Notes under the pieces: generated by a model
What the model was told of the DNA's origin: nothing
The model's input: the letters and a program-made list of their open reading frames with translations, nothing else
Database searches by the model: none
From: Salinicola salarius
Lineage (GTDB): Bacteria; Pseudomonadota; Gammaproteobacteria; Pseudomonadales; Halomonadaceae
Reading direction: 5' to 3'
DNA length: 64,000 bases
NCBI RefSeq assembly: GCF_002179555.1
Contig: NZ_NHOU01000016.1
Coordinates: 19,321 to 83,320, forward strand
Part shown: in pieces, positions 19,882 to 29,503 of the stretch
Layout: each line of letters begins with the position of its first letter
How positions within the stretch are numbered: the stretch's first letter is position 1
Position numbers and translations under genes: made by a program

Positions 19882-21116
19882 CAGACAGCCTCCTTTTCGG
19901 TGGGCGTCAGGCTCGCCAGCCGCTTCTGGCGACGTTTGATATTGGCCTGCACGAAGATGTGATCGATCAATGGCGCGAACAGGTTGGCAAACAGGATTGC
20001 CAGCATGATGCCCTCGGGGAAAGCCGGGTTGACCACACGGATCAGCACGGTCATCACGCCGATCAGCGCACCGAAGATCAGTTTGCCGTTGTTGGTCATC
20101 GACGCCGACACGGGATCGGTCGCCATGAACACCATGCCGAAGGCGAAGCCACCCAGCACCAGATGCCAGTACCACGGTATCGCGAACATCGGGTTGCTGT
20201 CGGAGCCGATGGCGTTGAACAGCGACGCGGTCAGGATCATGCCGAGCATGACACCCGCCATGATGCGCCAGGAGGCGATGCGCGTCAGCAGCAGCACGGC
20301 CGCGCCGATCAGGATCGCCAGCGTCGAGGTTTCCCCCACGGAACCCTGGATGAAGCCGAAGAAGGCATCCCACCAGCTGTACTGCTGATGTAGGCCTTCC
20401 ATGCCGTTGAGCGCGGCGTTGGACAGCGCCGTGGCGCCGGTATAGCCATCGGCCGGCACCCAGACGCTGTCACCGGAAATCTGCGCCGGATAGGCGAAAT
20501 AGAGGAAGGCACGGCCGGTCAGTGCCGGGTTGAGGAAGTTCTTGCCGGTTCCGCCGAAGATCTCCTTGCCGATCACTACGCCGAAGGTGATGCCCAGCGC
20601 CACTTGCCACAGCGGGATGGTCGCCGGCAGCGTCAGCGCGAACAGTACCGAGGTGACAAAGAAGCCTTCGTTGACTTCATGACCGCGCTTGATCGCGAAC
20701 AGCACTTCCCAGAACCCGCCGACGACGAACGTCACCAGATAGATTGGCAGGAAGTAGGTCGCCCCCAGCACGAAATTGGCCCAGATGCTGCCCGGATCGT
20801 GACTCCCGGCCAGCGCCATGGTCACCGCTTCACGCCACCCGGTGATCGCGCTGAAGCCATCGGCAATCGCCAGGTTGGCCTGGTAGCCGGCATTGTACAT
20901 GCCGAAGAACATGGCCGGAAAAGTACAGAGCCATACCGTGATCATGATGCGCTTCAGGTCGATCCCGTCGCGCACGTGAGTCATGCTTTTGGTGACACTG
21001 GGGGGCGAATAGAAGATCGTATCGACCGCCTCGTAGAGCGCGTAGAACTTCTCGTACTTGCCGCCCTTCTCGAAATGAGGCTCCAGCTTGTCGAGCGTAT
21101 TGCGAATCCCCATCAT
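19881..21116 (-). CDS. nqrB: Na+-translocating NADH:quinone reductase subunit B
   Basis: The largest membrane subunit, with about ten helices, covalent FMN and riboflavin; it drives the sodium translocation step. The FMN-attachment motif [10 protein letters not shown] has the expected Thr. The N-terminus [19 protein letters not shown] matches the family, and length is 411. The ATG at 21116 overlaps the nqrA stop. An upstream extension of the open frame into nqrA is not coding. Confidence 0.98.
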   Translation of the reverse strand: MMGIRNTLDKLEPHFEKGGKYEKFYALYEAVDTIFYSPPSVTKSMTHVRDGIDLKRIMITVWLCTFPAMFFGMYNAGYQANLAIADGFSAITGWREAVTMALAGSHDPGSIWANFVLGATYFLPIYLVTFVVGGFWEVLFAIKRGHEVNEGFFVTSVLFALTLPATIPLWQVALGITFGVVIGKEIFGGTGKNFLNPALTGRAFLYFAYPAQISGDSVWVPADGYTGATALSNAALNGMEGLHQQYSWWDAFFGFIQGSVGETSTLAILIGAAVLLLTRIASWRIMAGVMLGMILTASLFNAIGSDSNPMFAIPWYWHLVLGGFAFGMVFMATDPVSASMTNNGKLIFGALIGVMTVLIRVVNPAFPEGIMLAILFANLFAPLIDHIFVQANIKRRQKRLASLTPTEKEAV

Positions 21117-22465
21117 CAGGCCTCTTTCTCGATCATGGTCAGGTTGTCGCGCAGGATGGGACCGTACTCGTACTTGCCGGGGCACACATAGGTGCACAGC
21201 GAGAGGTCTTCTTCATCCAGCTCCAGGCAGCCGAGCTGCATGGCCGATTCGATGTCGCCAACGATCAACGAGCGCAGCAGCTGGGTCGGCATGATATCCA
21301 GCGGCATGACCTTCTCGTACGCGCCGATCGGCACCATGGCACGCTCGGACCCGTTGGTCGACGTATTGGGTGCGTAGTTGGGCAGTCCCAGGAACTGGGA
21401 AACATAGATACCCATGACCGAATGACGGTTGCGACCGGGCGACAGCCAGCCCATGAAGGCGCGCTTGTTGCCCTCTTCCAGCAGCGAGAACTGACGGTGA
21501 AAACGCCCCAGGAACTGGCGAGTCCCCTCGCACTGCGTACCGCCGAAAATGGATCCGGAGATGACGCGCGTATCCTCCGGCTTTTCGATCTCGCCTTCCA
21601 ACAGCTCCTCGCTGCTGGCTCCCAGACGGGTACGGACCAGACGCGGATTCTTCGCACGGGGCCCGCCGACGGCGACCACGCGGGTCGGATCGAAGCGCCC
21701 CTCGGCGAACAGCTTGCCGATGGCGATCACGTCCTGACAGTCGAGATGCCATACCTGACGCTGCAGCCCGACCGGCGAGAGATAGTGGATATGCGTACCC
21801 ACCAGGCCTGCCGGATGGAGCCCTTCGAAGCCCTCGGCCTGAACGCCCTCCAGATCATCGCCCGGTAGCGTCGCGTTGCCGCGGCGAGTCACGAAGACCC
21901 GGCCGGGCGTCAGGTGACGGATGACCTGCAGCCCCTGGCGGAAGGCGTCGCTATCGGCGTCGATGATCACCGTGGGATCGGCCGACAGCGGATGCGTATC
22001 GATGGCCGTCACGAAGATGTCGGCCGGCACCGCGCCGAGTTCCGGCACGCGGGAAAAGGGCCTCGTTCTCAGCGCCGTCCACAAGCCGGACTCGACCAGT
22101 TGATCGACCACCTGCGACCGTGAAAGCGACGCCAGCCCGTCCGCGCCGTAGGCCGTGAACGTTTCGCTCTGCTCTTCCTCGTCGAGCTTGATGACCACGG
22201 ACAACAGGCGACGCTTTTCGCCCCGGTTGATCGCGACCACCTCGCCGGCGCCGGGGGCTGTATAGCGAACCCCGGCCACTTTCTTGTCGGTGAACAACAC
22301 CTGGCCCCGCTTCACGCGATCGCCTTCACGGACCTCCATGGTCGGCTTCATGCCGACATAGTCGGACCCGAGCAGCGCGACATGGCGCACGGCGCGCCCG
22401 TCGTCGATACGCTGCTCCGGCGCCCCGGCAACGGGAAGGTCCAGGCCTCGTTTGACTTCGATCAT
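21116..22465 (-). CDS. nqrA: Na+-translocating NADH:quinone reductase subunit A
   Basis: NqrA is the cytoplasmic subunit near the quinone site, the first gene of the nqr operon. The product starts [18 protein letters not shown], with the barrel-sandwich segment [19 protein letters not shown], and has 449 residues. GGGCGAGA lies just before the ATG at 22465. An open frame extends 58 codons upstream but lacks homology and covers the promoter region. Confidence 0.98.
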   Translation of the reverse strand: MIEVKRGLDLPVAGAPEQRIDDGRAVRHVALLGSDYVGMKPTMEVREGDRVKRGQVLFTDKKVAGVRYTAPGAGEVVAINRGEKRRLLSVVIKLDEEEQSETFTAYGADGLASLSRSQVVDQLVESGLWTALRTRPFSRVPELGAVPADIFVTAIDTHPLSADPTVIIDADSDAFRQGLQVIRHLTPGRVFVTRRGNATLPGDDLEGVQAEGFEGLHPAGLVGTHIHYLSPVGLQRQVWHLDCQDVIAIGKLFAEGRFDPTRVVAVGGPRAKNPRLVRTRLGASSEELLEGEIEKPEDTRVISGSIFGGTQCEGTRQFLGRFHRQFSLLEEGNKRAFMGWLSPGRNRHSVMGIYVSQFLGLPNYAPNTSTNGSERAMVPIGAYEKVMPLDIMPTQLLRSLIVGDIESAMQLGCLELDEEDLSLCTYVCPGKYEYGPILRDNLTMIEKEA

Positions 22466-22656
22466 AGTCTCGCCCAGTTGTCGAATCTGATGTCGATAAG
22501 GAAAAAGGTTCGACGGACGCCAGGCATGTCCGACTCCCGCAGCAAGGCTCAGGAAGAACAGGAAGGTGACGTCACGGAATCCGAATGCTTTTCTTATCAG
22601 AAAGGGTGACTTCCATGGCCCATGACTTCGATGGACCACGCCGAAAAACGCGCACC

Positions 22657-22662
22657 ATTATA
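22657..22662 (-). promoter_or_regulatory. Candidate -10 box for the nqr operon
   Basis: On the minus strand a perfect TATAAT lies in the small palindrome CATTATAATG about 190 bases before nqrA. The -35 region is poor. This gap (22466-22719) has no other gene that I can support. Confidence 0.3.
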
Positions 22663-22719
22663 ATGATGCCGACCCCCGAAGACTACTCGCCGGCACGTCA
22701 ACCCGGCCGCCGGACAACG

Positions 22720-22749
22720 AAAAAGTCTCGGCAGCGCCGAGACTTTTTA
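22720..22749. terminator. Bidirectional Rho-independent terminator
   Basis: AAAAAGTCTCGG (22720-22731 region) pairs with CCGAGACTTTTT (22737-22748) around a short loop, giving a T run on either strand. It lies about 20 bases after the GAPDH stop and serves that minus-strand gene, insulating the nqr promoter. Confidence 0.9.
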
Positions 22750-22770
22750 GACTAAAGTTCAATGGACGAA

Positions 22771-24222
22771 TCAGGGCGTGGCCGGCAGGTACCGGTGACA
22801 GACGCGGGACATGTACTGCAGGATTCTCACCACCTGACAGCTATAGCCGAACTCGTTGTCGTACCAGACGTAGAGCACCGCCTGCTTGCCGTCGGCGATG
22901 GTTGCCTTGGCATCCAGGATCCCTGCATGGCGGTTGCCGACGAAGTCCGACGACACCACTTCCGGCGAATCGACATAATCGATCTGCTTGTGCATCGGCG
23001 AGTGCAGCGCCATCTGGCGCAGGTACTCGTTGAGCGCCGTGCGGTCTGTCTCTTTCTCCAGCGACAGGTTGAGGATCGCCATCGAGACGTTGGGCGTCGG
23101 CACGCGGATCGCATTACCGGTCAACTTGCCGGAAAGCGCCGGCAGCGCCTTCGCCACCGCCTTGGCCGCGCCAGTTTCCGTCAACACCATATTGAGCGGT
23201 GCACTGCGTCCGCGGCGATCGCCCTTGTGATAATTGTCGATCAGGTTCTGATCGTTGGTGTAGGAGTGGACGGTCTCGACATGGCCATGGACGATCCCGT
23301 ATTCGTCGTCGATGGCCTTGAGCACCGGCACGATGGCATTGGTGGTGCATGAAGCCGCAGACACGATGCGGTCTTCTTCCCCGATAGTCTGGTGATTGAT
23401 GCCGTGAACGATGTTCTTGAGGTCGCCCTTGCCCGGCGCCGTCAACAGAACCTTGGCAACCCCCTTGGATTGCAGGTGCTGCGCCAGCCCCTCCCGGTCG
23501 CGCCACTTGCCGGTATTGTCGACGACGATGGCGTTGTCGATGCCGTAGACGGTGTAATCGATCTCGGCCGGCGAATCGGCATAGATCATGCGGATGTAGT
23601 GACCGTTGGCGATCAGCGCATGGTTTTCGTGATCGATGTCGATCGAGCCGGAGAACGGCCCATGGACGGAATCGCGACGCAGCAGGCTGGCTCGCTTCTC
23701 GAGGTCGTCACCGCTGCCGCGAACGACGATGGCACGCAGCCGAAGCAGGTTACCGCCACCGGCCTTCTCGATCAGGATGCGCGCCAGAATGCGGCCGATG
23801 CGGCCAAAGCCGTAAAGCACGACATCCTGAGGCTCTCCGCCCATGCCGCTGCCGTCGTGAGCACCCACGATGTCGGCCAGCTCGCGCTCGAGAAACGCCA
23901 CGACATCGCTTTCGCCGGAGTGCTTGAACGCCACGCCCAGTCGGCCGATATCGATATGCGCCGGCCCCAGATTCAGTTCGGTCATGGCTCGCACCATCGG
24001 CAGCGTGTCGGCGACCGAAAGCTCGGTTCCCTCGACCTTGCGAACATAACGATGGTTCTTGAGAATCCGCGTCACGGAACGATTGATCAACGACCGCCCG
24101 AACAGCGAAGGGATCACGTTGTATTGACGATAGAGCTTGCCCAGAAGCGGAATCATCTCTTCCGCGCGAGCCTCGTTGTCCTGCCACTCCTGGAAGACGG
24201 TATCGAGCTGTTCCTGACTCAC
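22771..24222 (-). CDS. gap: Glyceraldehyde-3-phosphate dehydrogenase, long form with N-terminal extension
   Basis: Interconverts glyceraldehyde 3-phosphate and 1,3-bisphosphoglycerate. After an N-terminal extension of about 130 residues (EEMIPLLGKLYR, LINRSV) comes the NAD-binding GFGRIGR, the catalytic SAASCTTNAI and the C-terminal WYDNEFGYS. This long form is typical of the Pseudomonas/Vibrio second GAPDH, often used in gluconeogenesis. I chose the GTG at 24222 (SQEQLDTVFQ) because AGAGAGG lies just upstream and homologues begin there; an upstream ATG at 24267 is less likely. Confidence 0.94.
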   Translation of the reverse strand: MSQEQLDTVFQEWQDNEARAEEMIPLLGKLYRQYNVIPSLFGRSLINRSVTRILKNHRYVRKVEGTELSVADTLPMVRAMTELNLGPAHIDIGRLGVAFKHSGESDVVAFLERELADIVGAHDGSGMGGEPQDVVLYGFGRIGRILARILIEKAGGGNLLRLRAIVVRGSGDDLEKRASLLRRDSVHGPFSGSIDIDHENHALIANGHYIRMIYADSPAEIDYTVYGIDNAIVVDNTGKWRDREGLAQHLQSKGVAKVLLTAPGKGDLKNIVHGINHQTIGEEDRIVSAASCTTNAIVPVLKAIDDEYGIVHGHVETVHSYTNDQNLIDNYHKGDRRGRSAPLNMVLTETGAAKAVAKALPALSGKLTGNAIRVPTPNVSMAILNLSLEKETDRTALNEYLRQMALHSPMHKQIDYVDSPEVVSSDFVGNRHAGILDAKATIADGKQAVLYVWYDNEFGYSCQVVRILQYMSRVCHRYLPATP

Positions 24223-24357
24223 AAGCGGGCCTCTCTCTGATCGAATTGGGGGGTCGAATTGGCGCATCGACAGCGTCGGTCAAACGGATCGCTGGCACTG
24301 TCCGCACAGTGGTCGCCAACACTGCTTCAGAGCATCCGCCTGACCAAAAACCCGAGT

Positions 24358-24387
24358 ATTATCTGCATCCTACGAAACGCCCCGCAA
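24358..24387 (-). promoter_or_regulatory. Candidate sigma70 promoter for gap
   Basis: On the minus strand TTGCGG (24387-24382), an 18-base spacer and GATAAT (24363-24358) form a reasonable promoter about 135 bases before the GTG start. The HexR-like dyad lies just upstream of its -35. Confidence 0.4.
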
Positions 24388-24408
24388 TCGCCGCGTAGTC
24401 GCAAATGT

Positions 24409-24423
24409 TGTAGTTTCACTACA
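24409..24423. promoter_or_regulatory. HexR-like operator
   Basis: TGTAGTTTCACTACA is a perfect 6-bp inverted repeat with a 3-base centre and fits the gammaproteobacterial HexR pattern TGTARTWWWAYTACA apart from the centre. HexR (with 2-keto-3-deoxy-6-phosphogluconate as ligand) controls gap, edd, eda, zwf and pyk in Pseudomonas and Shewanella. Its position upstream of the gap -35 fits activation of a gluconeogenic GAPDH. Confidence 0.6.
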
Positions 24424-24546
24424 CGGGCCACCGCCGATGCCTGACGTTCGGCAACGGAACTCGAGCCAAGAAATCGGGCTCGATACCCCCGCCATTGCGA
24501 CAGCCTGCTATCATCCCTGCACGTAAATTCGATCTCCGAAAGGCTC

Positions 24547-27500
24547 ATGTCGCATTTCACACCGCTCGCCCCGCCTCTGCCGACCGGCACGCGCGAAACC
24601 ACCTATTGCCAACTGCCCCAGGGAAGCGCTACCGCGCTGACGCTGGCGCGCCTGGCCGATGATGCACCACTGCTGGTGGTGACGCCGGACACGGCAAGCG
24701 CGCAGCGCCTCGAAAGCACGCTGCGCTTCTATGCCGACGTGCCGGTGATGCCGTTTCCCGACTGGGAAACGCTGCCCTACGACAGCTTCTCGCCGCACCA
24801 GGACATCGTCTCGGCACGGCTGAGAACGCTGCGGGAACTGCAGGAAGGCACCCAGGGGATCGTACTGGCTTCGATCAACACCCTGATGCAGCGACTGCCG
24901 CCACGCGACTACGTGGCCGGGCGCGTGCTGACGCTGGCGACCGGTGACCGGCTCGATCGGGAGAATTTCAGGGAGCGCCTGTCGCGGGCCGGCTATCGCG
25001 CGGTGGAAACCGTCTACGAGCCGGGCGAATACGCCATGCGCGGCTCGCTGATCGACCTGTTTCCCATGGGCACTGACGCCCCGCTGCGCATCGACCTGTT
25101 CGACGACGAGATCGACACGCTGCGGCGCTTCGATCCGGATACCCAGCGCACGCAGGACAAGATCGAGCGCATCGACCTGTTGCCGGCGCACGAGTACTCG
25201 TTGTCGCGCTCGGCGATCGCCTGTTTCCGGGAAGGGTTCGAAACCCTCTTCGACGTCGATCCGCGGCAGTGCCCGCTCTATGTGGATGCGATCAAGGGCA
25301 TTCCCTCTCCCGGCCTCGAACAGTACCTGCCGCTGTTCTTCGAGGAGACCGCCACGCTGTTCGAACACCTGGCGGAGCAGACACGCATTGCGCTGCTTCC
25401 CGACGTCTTCGAAGCCGCCGAACATCACTGGCTCTCGATCGAAGGGCGTTACGAGAACCTCGGCGTCGACCCGACTCGCCCGCTGCTGCCGCCGGCCAAG
25501 GCGTTCGTCCCCGCCGCCGAGGTCTTTGCCGCGATCAAGCAGCACCCGCGCCTCGAATTCGTGACCGATCCCGCCTCACGCCACGTCATCCCCAGCGCGA
25601 CCCAATCACCGCCGGCGGTCGCGATCAACGCCCGCGCCCAGCGCCCGCTGGCGACGCTGGAAGCGTTTCTCGAGGCTCACCGTGATCTGCGCATTCTGTT
25701 CGTCGCTGAGTCCCGCGGGCGCCGCGAAGCGCTGGACGAAGCGCTGGCGCCACTGCATCGGGATATCCCCCACATCGACGGCTGGCAGGACTTTCTGGAT
25801 GGCCGTCAGCCGTTCGCGATCGCCGAGGGGGCGCTGGACGAAGGGCTCTGGCTGGGCGATCCCGCTATCGCGGTCATCACCGAAACCGAGCTCTACGGCG
25901 AAGTCGTGCGCCAGACCCGTCGCCGCGCCAAGGCAACCGACGACAACGAGCTGGCCGTGCGCCACCTCTCCGAGCTGCGCCCCGGTGCGCCCGTGGTTCA
26001 CCAGCATCACGGCGTCGGCCGTTACCTGGGCCTGGAGATGCTTACCGCCGGCGGCCAGGCGGCGGAGTTCCTAGCGCTGGAATATGCCGGCGGCGCCAAG
26101 CTCTACGTACCGGTCGACAACCTCCAGCTCATCTCGCGCTACGCCGGCGCCACCGACGAACTCGCTCCCTTGCACAAGCTGGGCTCGGACACCTGGGGCA
26201 AGGCCAAGCGCAAGGCGGCCGAGAAAGTCCGCGACACCGCTGCCGAGCTGCTCGACATCTACGCCCGGCGCGAGGCCAGGGAAGGATTCGCCAGCGACAT
26301 GCCCGGCGAGGAATACCTGCGCTTCGCGGCGAGCTTCCCGTTCGAGGAGACCCCTGACCAGCACGCTGCCATCGAGGCGGTGATCGCCGACATGACCGCA
26401 CCGCGGCCGATGGATCGCGTCGTCTGCGGCGATGTCGGTTTCGGCAAGACCGAAGTCGCCATGCGCGCCGCGTTCCTGGCCGTCAGTTCCGGCCGCCAGG
26501 TGGTGGTACTCGTGCCCACGACGCTGTTGGCCCAGCAGCACTACGACAACTTCCGCGACAGATTTGCCGATACCGCCGTACAGATCGAGATGCTCTCGCG
26601 TTTCACTGGCGGCAAAGGGGAAGGCGATGCCCTGAAGCGGATCGAAGAAGGCCGCGCCGACATCGTCATCGGCACCCACAAGCTACTTTCCAAGTCGGTC
26701 AAGTTCTCCAATCTGGGCCTGATGATCATCGACGAGGAGCATCGCTTCGGCGTCGCCCAGAAAGAGCGCCTCAAGCAGATGCGCGCCGAGGTGGATATTC
26801 TCACACTGACCGCGACGCCCATTCCACGCACGCTCAACATGGCCATGAACGGCATTCGCGACCTCTCGATCATCGCCACGCCCCCGGCACGACGCCTCTC
26901 GGTCAAGACGTTCGTGCAGCAGCGCAACGAGCCGGTGGTCAAGGAAGCGATCCTGCGCGAGGTGCTTCGCGGCGGCCAGGTCTATTTCCTTCACAACGAG
27001 GTCAAGACGATCGAGGCCAGCGCCGAGAAGCTTCGCGAACTGGTGCCGGAAGCCCGCGTCGGCGTGGCCCACGGCCAGTTGCCGGAGCGCGCCCTCGAAC
27101 GGGTCATGTCGGACTTCTACCACAAGCGCTTCAACGTGCTGGTCTGCTCGACCATCATCGAGACCGGCATCGACGTACCCAGCGCCAACACCATCATCAT
27201 CGAACGTGCGGACAAGTTCGGCCTGGCCCAGCTGCATCAGCTGCGCGGCCGGGTCGGACGAAGCCACCATCAGGCCTACGCCTACCTGCTGACGCCGCCG
27301 CCCAAGGCGATGACCAAGGATGCGATCAAGCGACTCGAAGCGATCACCCTGAGCGACGATCTCGGCGCCGGCTTCACGCTCGCCAGCCACGACATGGAAA
27401 TTCGCGGCGCGGGCGAACTGCTCGGCGACGAGCAGAGTGGCCAGATGGAGACGGTCGGCTACAGCCTCTACATGCAGATGCTCGATCGTGCAGTCAAGGC

Positions 27501-27996
27501 GATCCGGGCCGGCAAGACGCCCAATATCGAAGCCCCGCTCGACGAGGGCACGGAGATCAGCCTTAACCTGCCGGCGCTGATTCCCAACGACTACCTGCCC
27601 GACGTTCAGCAGCGCCTGATCATGTACAAGCGCATCAGCAGCGCGGCGGATGAAGGCGCGCTGAAGGAACTGCAGGTCGAGATGATCGACCGTTTCGGTC
27701 TGCTGCCGGCGCCGCTCAAGACACTGTTCCGCCAGACGAGGCTGCGCCAGCGTGCCGAGCGCCTCGGCATCGCCAAGCTGGAAGCCGGAGCCGAACGCGG
27801 CCGGGTGATTTTCGGCCCGGACCCGCAGGTCGATCCGATGACGCTGGTCGAGCTGATCCAGCGCCATCCGGCAGAGTACAAGCTCGACGGTGCCGACACA
27901 CTGCGCTTCCACGGCGACATGGAAAAGGAGGAAGATCGTTTCCAGCGCATCGACGCGCTGCTGGAAACCCTCAACCGCAAGGCCAAGGCGGCCTGA
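24547..27996 (+). CDS. mfd: Transcription-repair coupling factor
   Basis: Mfd pushes stalled RNA polymerase off damaged DNA and recruits UvrA. The 1149-residue product has the UvrB-like N-terminal domains (FPDWETLPYDSFSPHQDI), the RNA-polymerase interaction domain (VVHQHHGVGRYLGL), the RecG-like translocase with Walker A GDVGFGKTEVAMRA and DEEH box IIDEEHRFGV, TATPIPRTLNMA, and a C-terminal TRCF domain. AAAGGC precedes the ATG. It is divergent from gap. Confidence 0.98.
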   Translation: MSHFTPLAPPLPTGTRETTYCQLPQGSATALTLARLADDAPLLVVTPDTASAQRLESTLRFYADVPVMPFPDWETLPYDSFSPHQDIVSARLRTLRELQEGTQGIVLASINTLMQRLPPRDYVAGRVLTLATGDRLDRENFRERLSRAGYRAVETVYEPGEYAMRGSLIDLFPMGTDAPLRIDLFDDEIDTLRRFDPDTQRTQDKIERIDLLPAHEYSLSRSAIACFREGFETLFDVDPRQCPLYVDAIKGIPSPGLEQYLPLFFEETATLFEHLAEQTRIALLPDVFEAAEHHWLSIEGRYENLGVDPTRPLLPPAKAFVPAAEVFAAIKQHPRLEFVTDPASRHVIPSATQSPPAVAINARAQRPLATLEAFLEAHRDLRILFVAESRGRREALDEALAPLHRDIPHIDGWQDFLDGRQPFAIAEGALDEGLWLGDPAIAVITETELYGEVVRQTRRRAKATDDNELAVRHLSELRPGAPVVHQHHGVGRYLGLEMLTAGGQAAEFLALEYAGGAKLYVPVDNLQLISRYAGATDELAPLHKLGSDTWGKAKRKAAEKVRDTAAELLDIYARREAREGFASDMPGEEYLRFAASFPFEETPDQHAAIEAVIADMTAPRPMDRVVCGDVGFGKTEVAMRAAFLAVSSGRQVVVLVPTTLLAQQHYDNFRDRFADTAVQIEMLSRFTGGKGEGDALKRIEEGRADIVIGTHKLLSKSVKFSNLGLMIIDEEHRFGVAQKERLKQMRAEVDILTLTATPIPRTLNMAMNGIRDLSIIATPPARRLSVKTFVQQRNEPVVKEAILREVLRGGQVYFLHNEVKTIEASAEKLRELVPEARVGVAHGQLPERALERVMSDFYHKRFNVLVCSTIIETGIDVPSANTIIIERADKFGLAQLHQLRGRVGRSHHQAYAYLLTPPPKAMTKDAIKRLEAITLSDDLGAGFTLASHDMEIRGAGELLGDEQSGQMETVGYSLYMQMLDRAVKAIRAGKTPNIEAPLDEGTEISLNLPALIPNDYLPDVQQRLIMYKRISSAADEGALKELQVEMIDRFGLLPAPLKTLFRQTRLRQRAERLGIAKLEAGAERGRVIFGPDPQVDPMTLVELIQRHPAEYKLDGADTLRFHGDMEKEEDRFQRIDALLETLNRKAKAA

Positions 27997-28126
27997 GCCG
28001 GGCTTCGACCGGCACTGCAATCCATAAGCTTCAAGCTGTAAGGAAAAGCAACGACAAGACACTCAGTCGCTTGCTTTGCGCAACGAAGGGGCCCGGCTTC
28101 CAGCTTCCTGGGCGAAGTGCGGTGCT

Positions 28127-29257
28127 TCAGGCTTCCGGAGCCCGGCAAAGCCGGAGGCGGGTGATCTCGGAGGGCGCGCCGAAGCGCATCGGCGGCCCCC
28201 AGTAGCCGGTGCCCCGGCTGGTATAGACCCACATCCGCCCTTCCTTGCCCAGCCCGGCCAGAAAGCGGTTGGCACGACGTGCCAGCAGGCTCCAGGGCCA
28301 TATCTGCCCGCCGTGAGTGTGGCCGGAAAGCTGCAGGTCGAACCCGGCCTCTGCCGCAGCGGGCGCGGAATTGGGCTGATGCGCGAGCAACAGGCGTGTC
28401 GTTCCCGGCGGTATGTCACGAGCAGCCAGCGCCGGGTCGCTGCGATGCGCGGGAACGTAGTACCCCGCCGACAGATCGGTAATGCCGGCAACGGCCAGTT
28501 CCGCCCCGTCATGCTCGACAATGTCGCACTCGTTGATCAGCACGCGCATGCCCAAGCGCCCAAAGGCGGCGACCCACGCCTCGGCTTCGCTGTAGTACTC
28601 ATGATTGCCGGTCACGCAGAATGCGCCATGCCGAGCGCTCAAGTTCGCCAACGGCGCCAGGTCTTCTTCCAGCTCCGCGACGCGGCCATCGGTCAGATCA
28701 CCGGTTATCGCGACCAGATCCGGCGTCAGCGAATTGACCCGTTCGACGATACGCTGCAAGTGCTGGCGCTTGATCGTCGGGCCAATATGCAAGTCGCTCA
28801 ACTGAACGATCGTCAGTCCCTCCAGCGCGGCAGGCAACCCGGCCAGCGGCACCGACACGTCGACGACGCGGGGCACCCTTCTCGCCTGCCACACCGAATA
28901 GACCGACAACACTGACGTTGCGATCAGCACGCCCCAGGCGCTACCGGCGACCAGCAAGGCCGTCGGCGCAGTCGCCACGTGCCAGGTCGCGAGCAGAATG
29001 TCCCGGGCCAGCGTGAGCAGCAGCAGGAAGGAGAATACCCCCGTCATCACTGCGACCGGCCAGGCGAACCAGCGGCCGTTGAGCCAGGTCACCCGGACCA
29101 CCCAGGGCATCAGCAGCGCACTGGTGAGCAGGTAACCGGCGCCGACGATATTGCTCCAGACGCCCAGCGAGAGCCCGGACAGCAGGCGCCAGCCGACATA
29201 GCCATGCAGCACGAGCAGGACCAGCCGCAGACGCAAAAGCGATCGATGGTGTCGCAA
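28127..29257 (-). CDS. Membrane-anchored metallophosphoesterase
   Basis: Calcineurin-like phosphoesterase of the YkuE/YaeI type with four N-terminal membrane helices. Metal-binding motifs are in order: QLSDLHIGP, ITGDLTDG, VTGNHEYY, LLAHQP and LSGHTHGGQ. Substrate unknown; relatives act on lipids such as UDP-diacylglucosamine or phosphatidylglycerophosphate-like molecules, so this stays generic. I place the start at a TTG (29257) with AAGGAA 9 bases upstream; an in-frame ATG at 29383 would add 42 residues including a collagen-like GPPGPPGPPG run. Confidence 0.87.
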   Translation of the reverse strand: MRHHRSLLRLRLVLLVLHGYVGWRLLSGLSLGVWSNIVGAGYLLTSALLMPWVVRVTWLNGRWFAWPVAVMTGVFSFLLLLTLARDILLATWHVATAPTALLVAGSAWGVLIATSVLSVYSVWQARRVPRVVDVSVPLAGLPAALEGLTIVQLSDLHIGPTIKRQHLQRIVERVNSLTPDLVAITGDLTDGRVAELEEDLAPLANLSARHGAFCVTGNHEYYSEAEAWVAAFGRLGMRVLINECDIVEHDGAELAVAGITDLSAGYYVPAHRSDPALAARDIPPGTTRLLLAHQPNSAPAAAEAGFDLQLSGHTHGGQIWPWSLLARRANRFLAGLGKEGRMWVYTSRGTGYWGPPMRFGAPSEITRLRLCRAPEA

Positions 29258-29503
29258 GTTCAAGCATTCCTTGCATTGAATGAGCGAAAAAACCGGTATG
29301 CCGGCACGCGGCAATTCGACAACGTCTCTCCCCGGTGGCCCCGGTGGCCCCGGTGGGCCGGCATGAGGTGTCGATGCAGCCATGACGATGCCTCAAAGTA
29401 GCCCCGCCTGCCATTGGCCGCAACGCGAAGCGTTGCGCTATCCTTGGCGGTCGCGGCGGCGTCAGCCCGCCGCGTCTGTCACCTGTCTGGAGCCAATGTC
29501 CGC

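Noticed and set aside
24405..24416. AATGTTGTAGTT as a Ter-like sequence
   Set aside because: The match to the Ter core breaks after GTTGTA, and the bases belong to a perfect palindrome better explained as a HexR-type operator.
26683..28062. 459-codon minus-strand frame opposite mfd
   Set aside because: Lies wholly on the reverse of conserved mfd helicase motifs.
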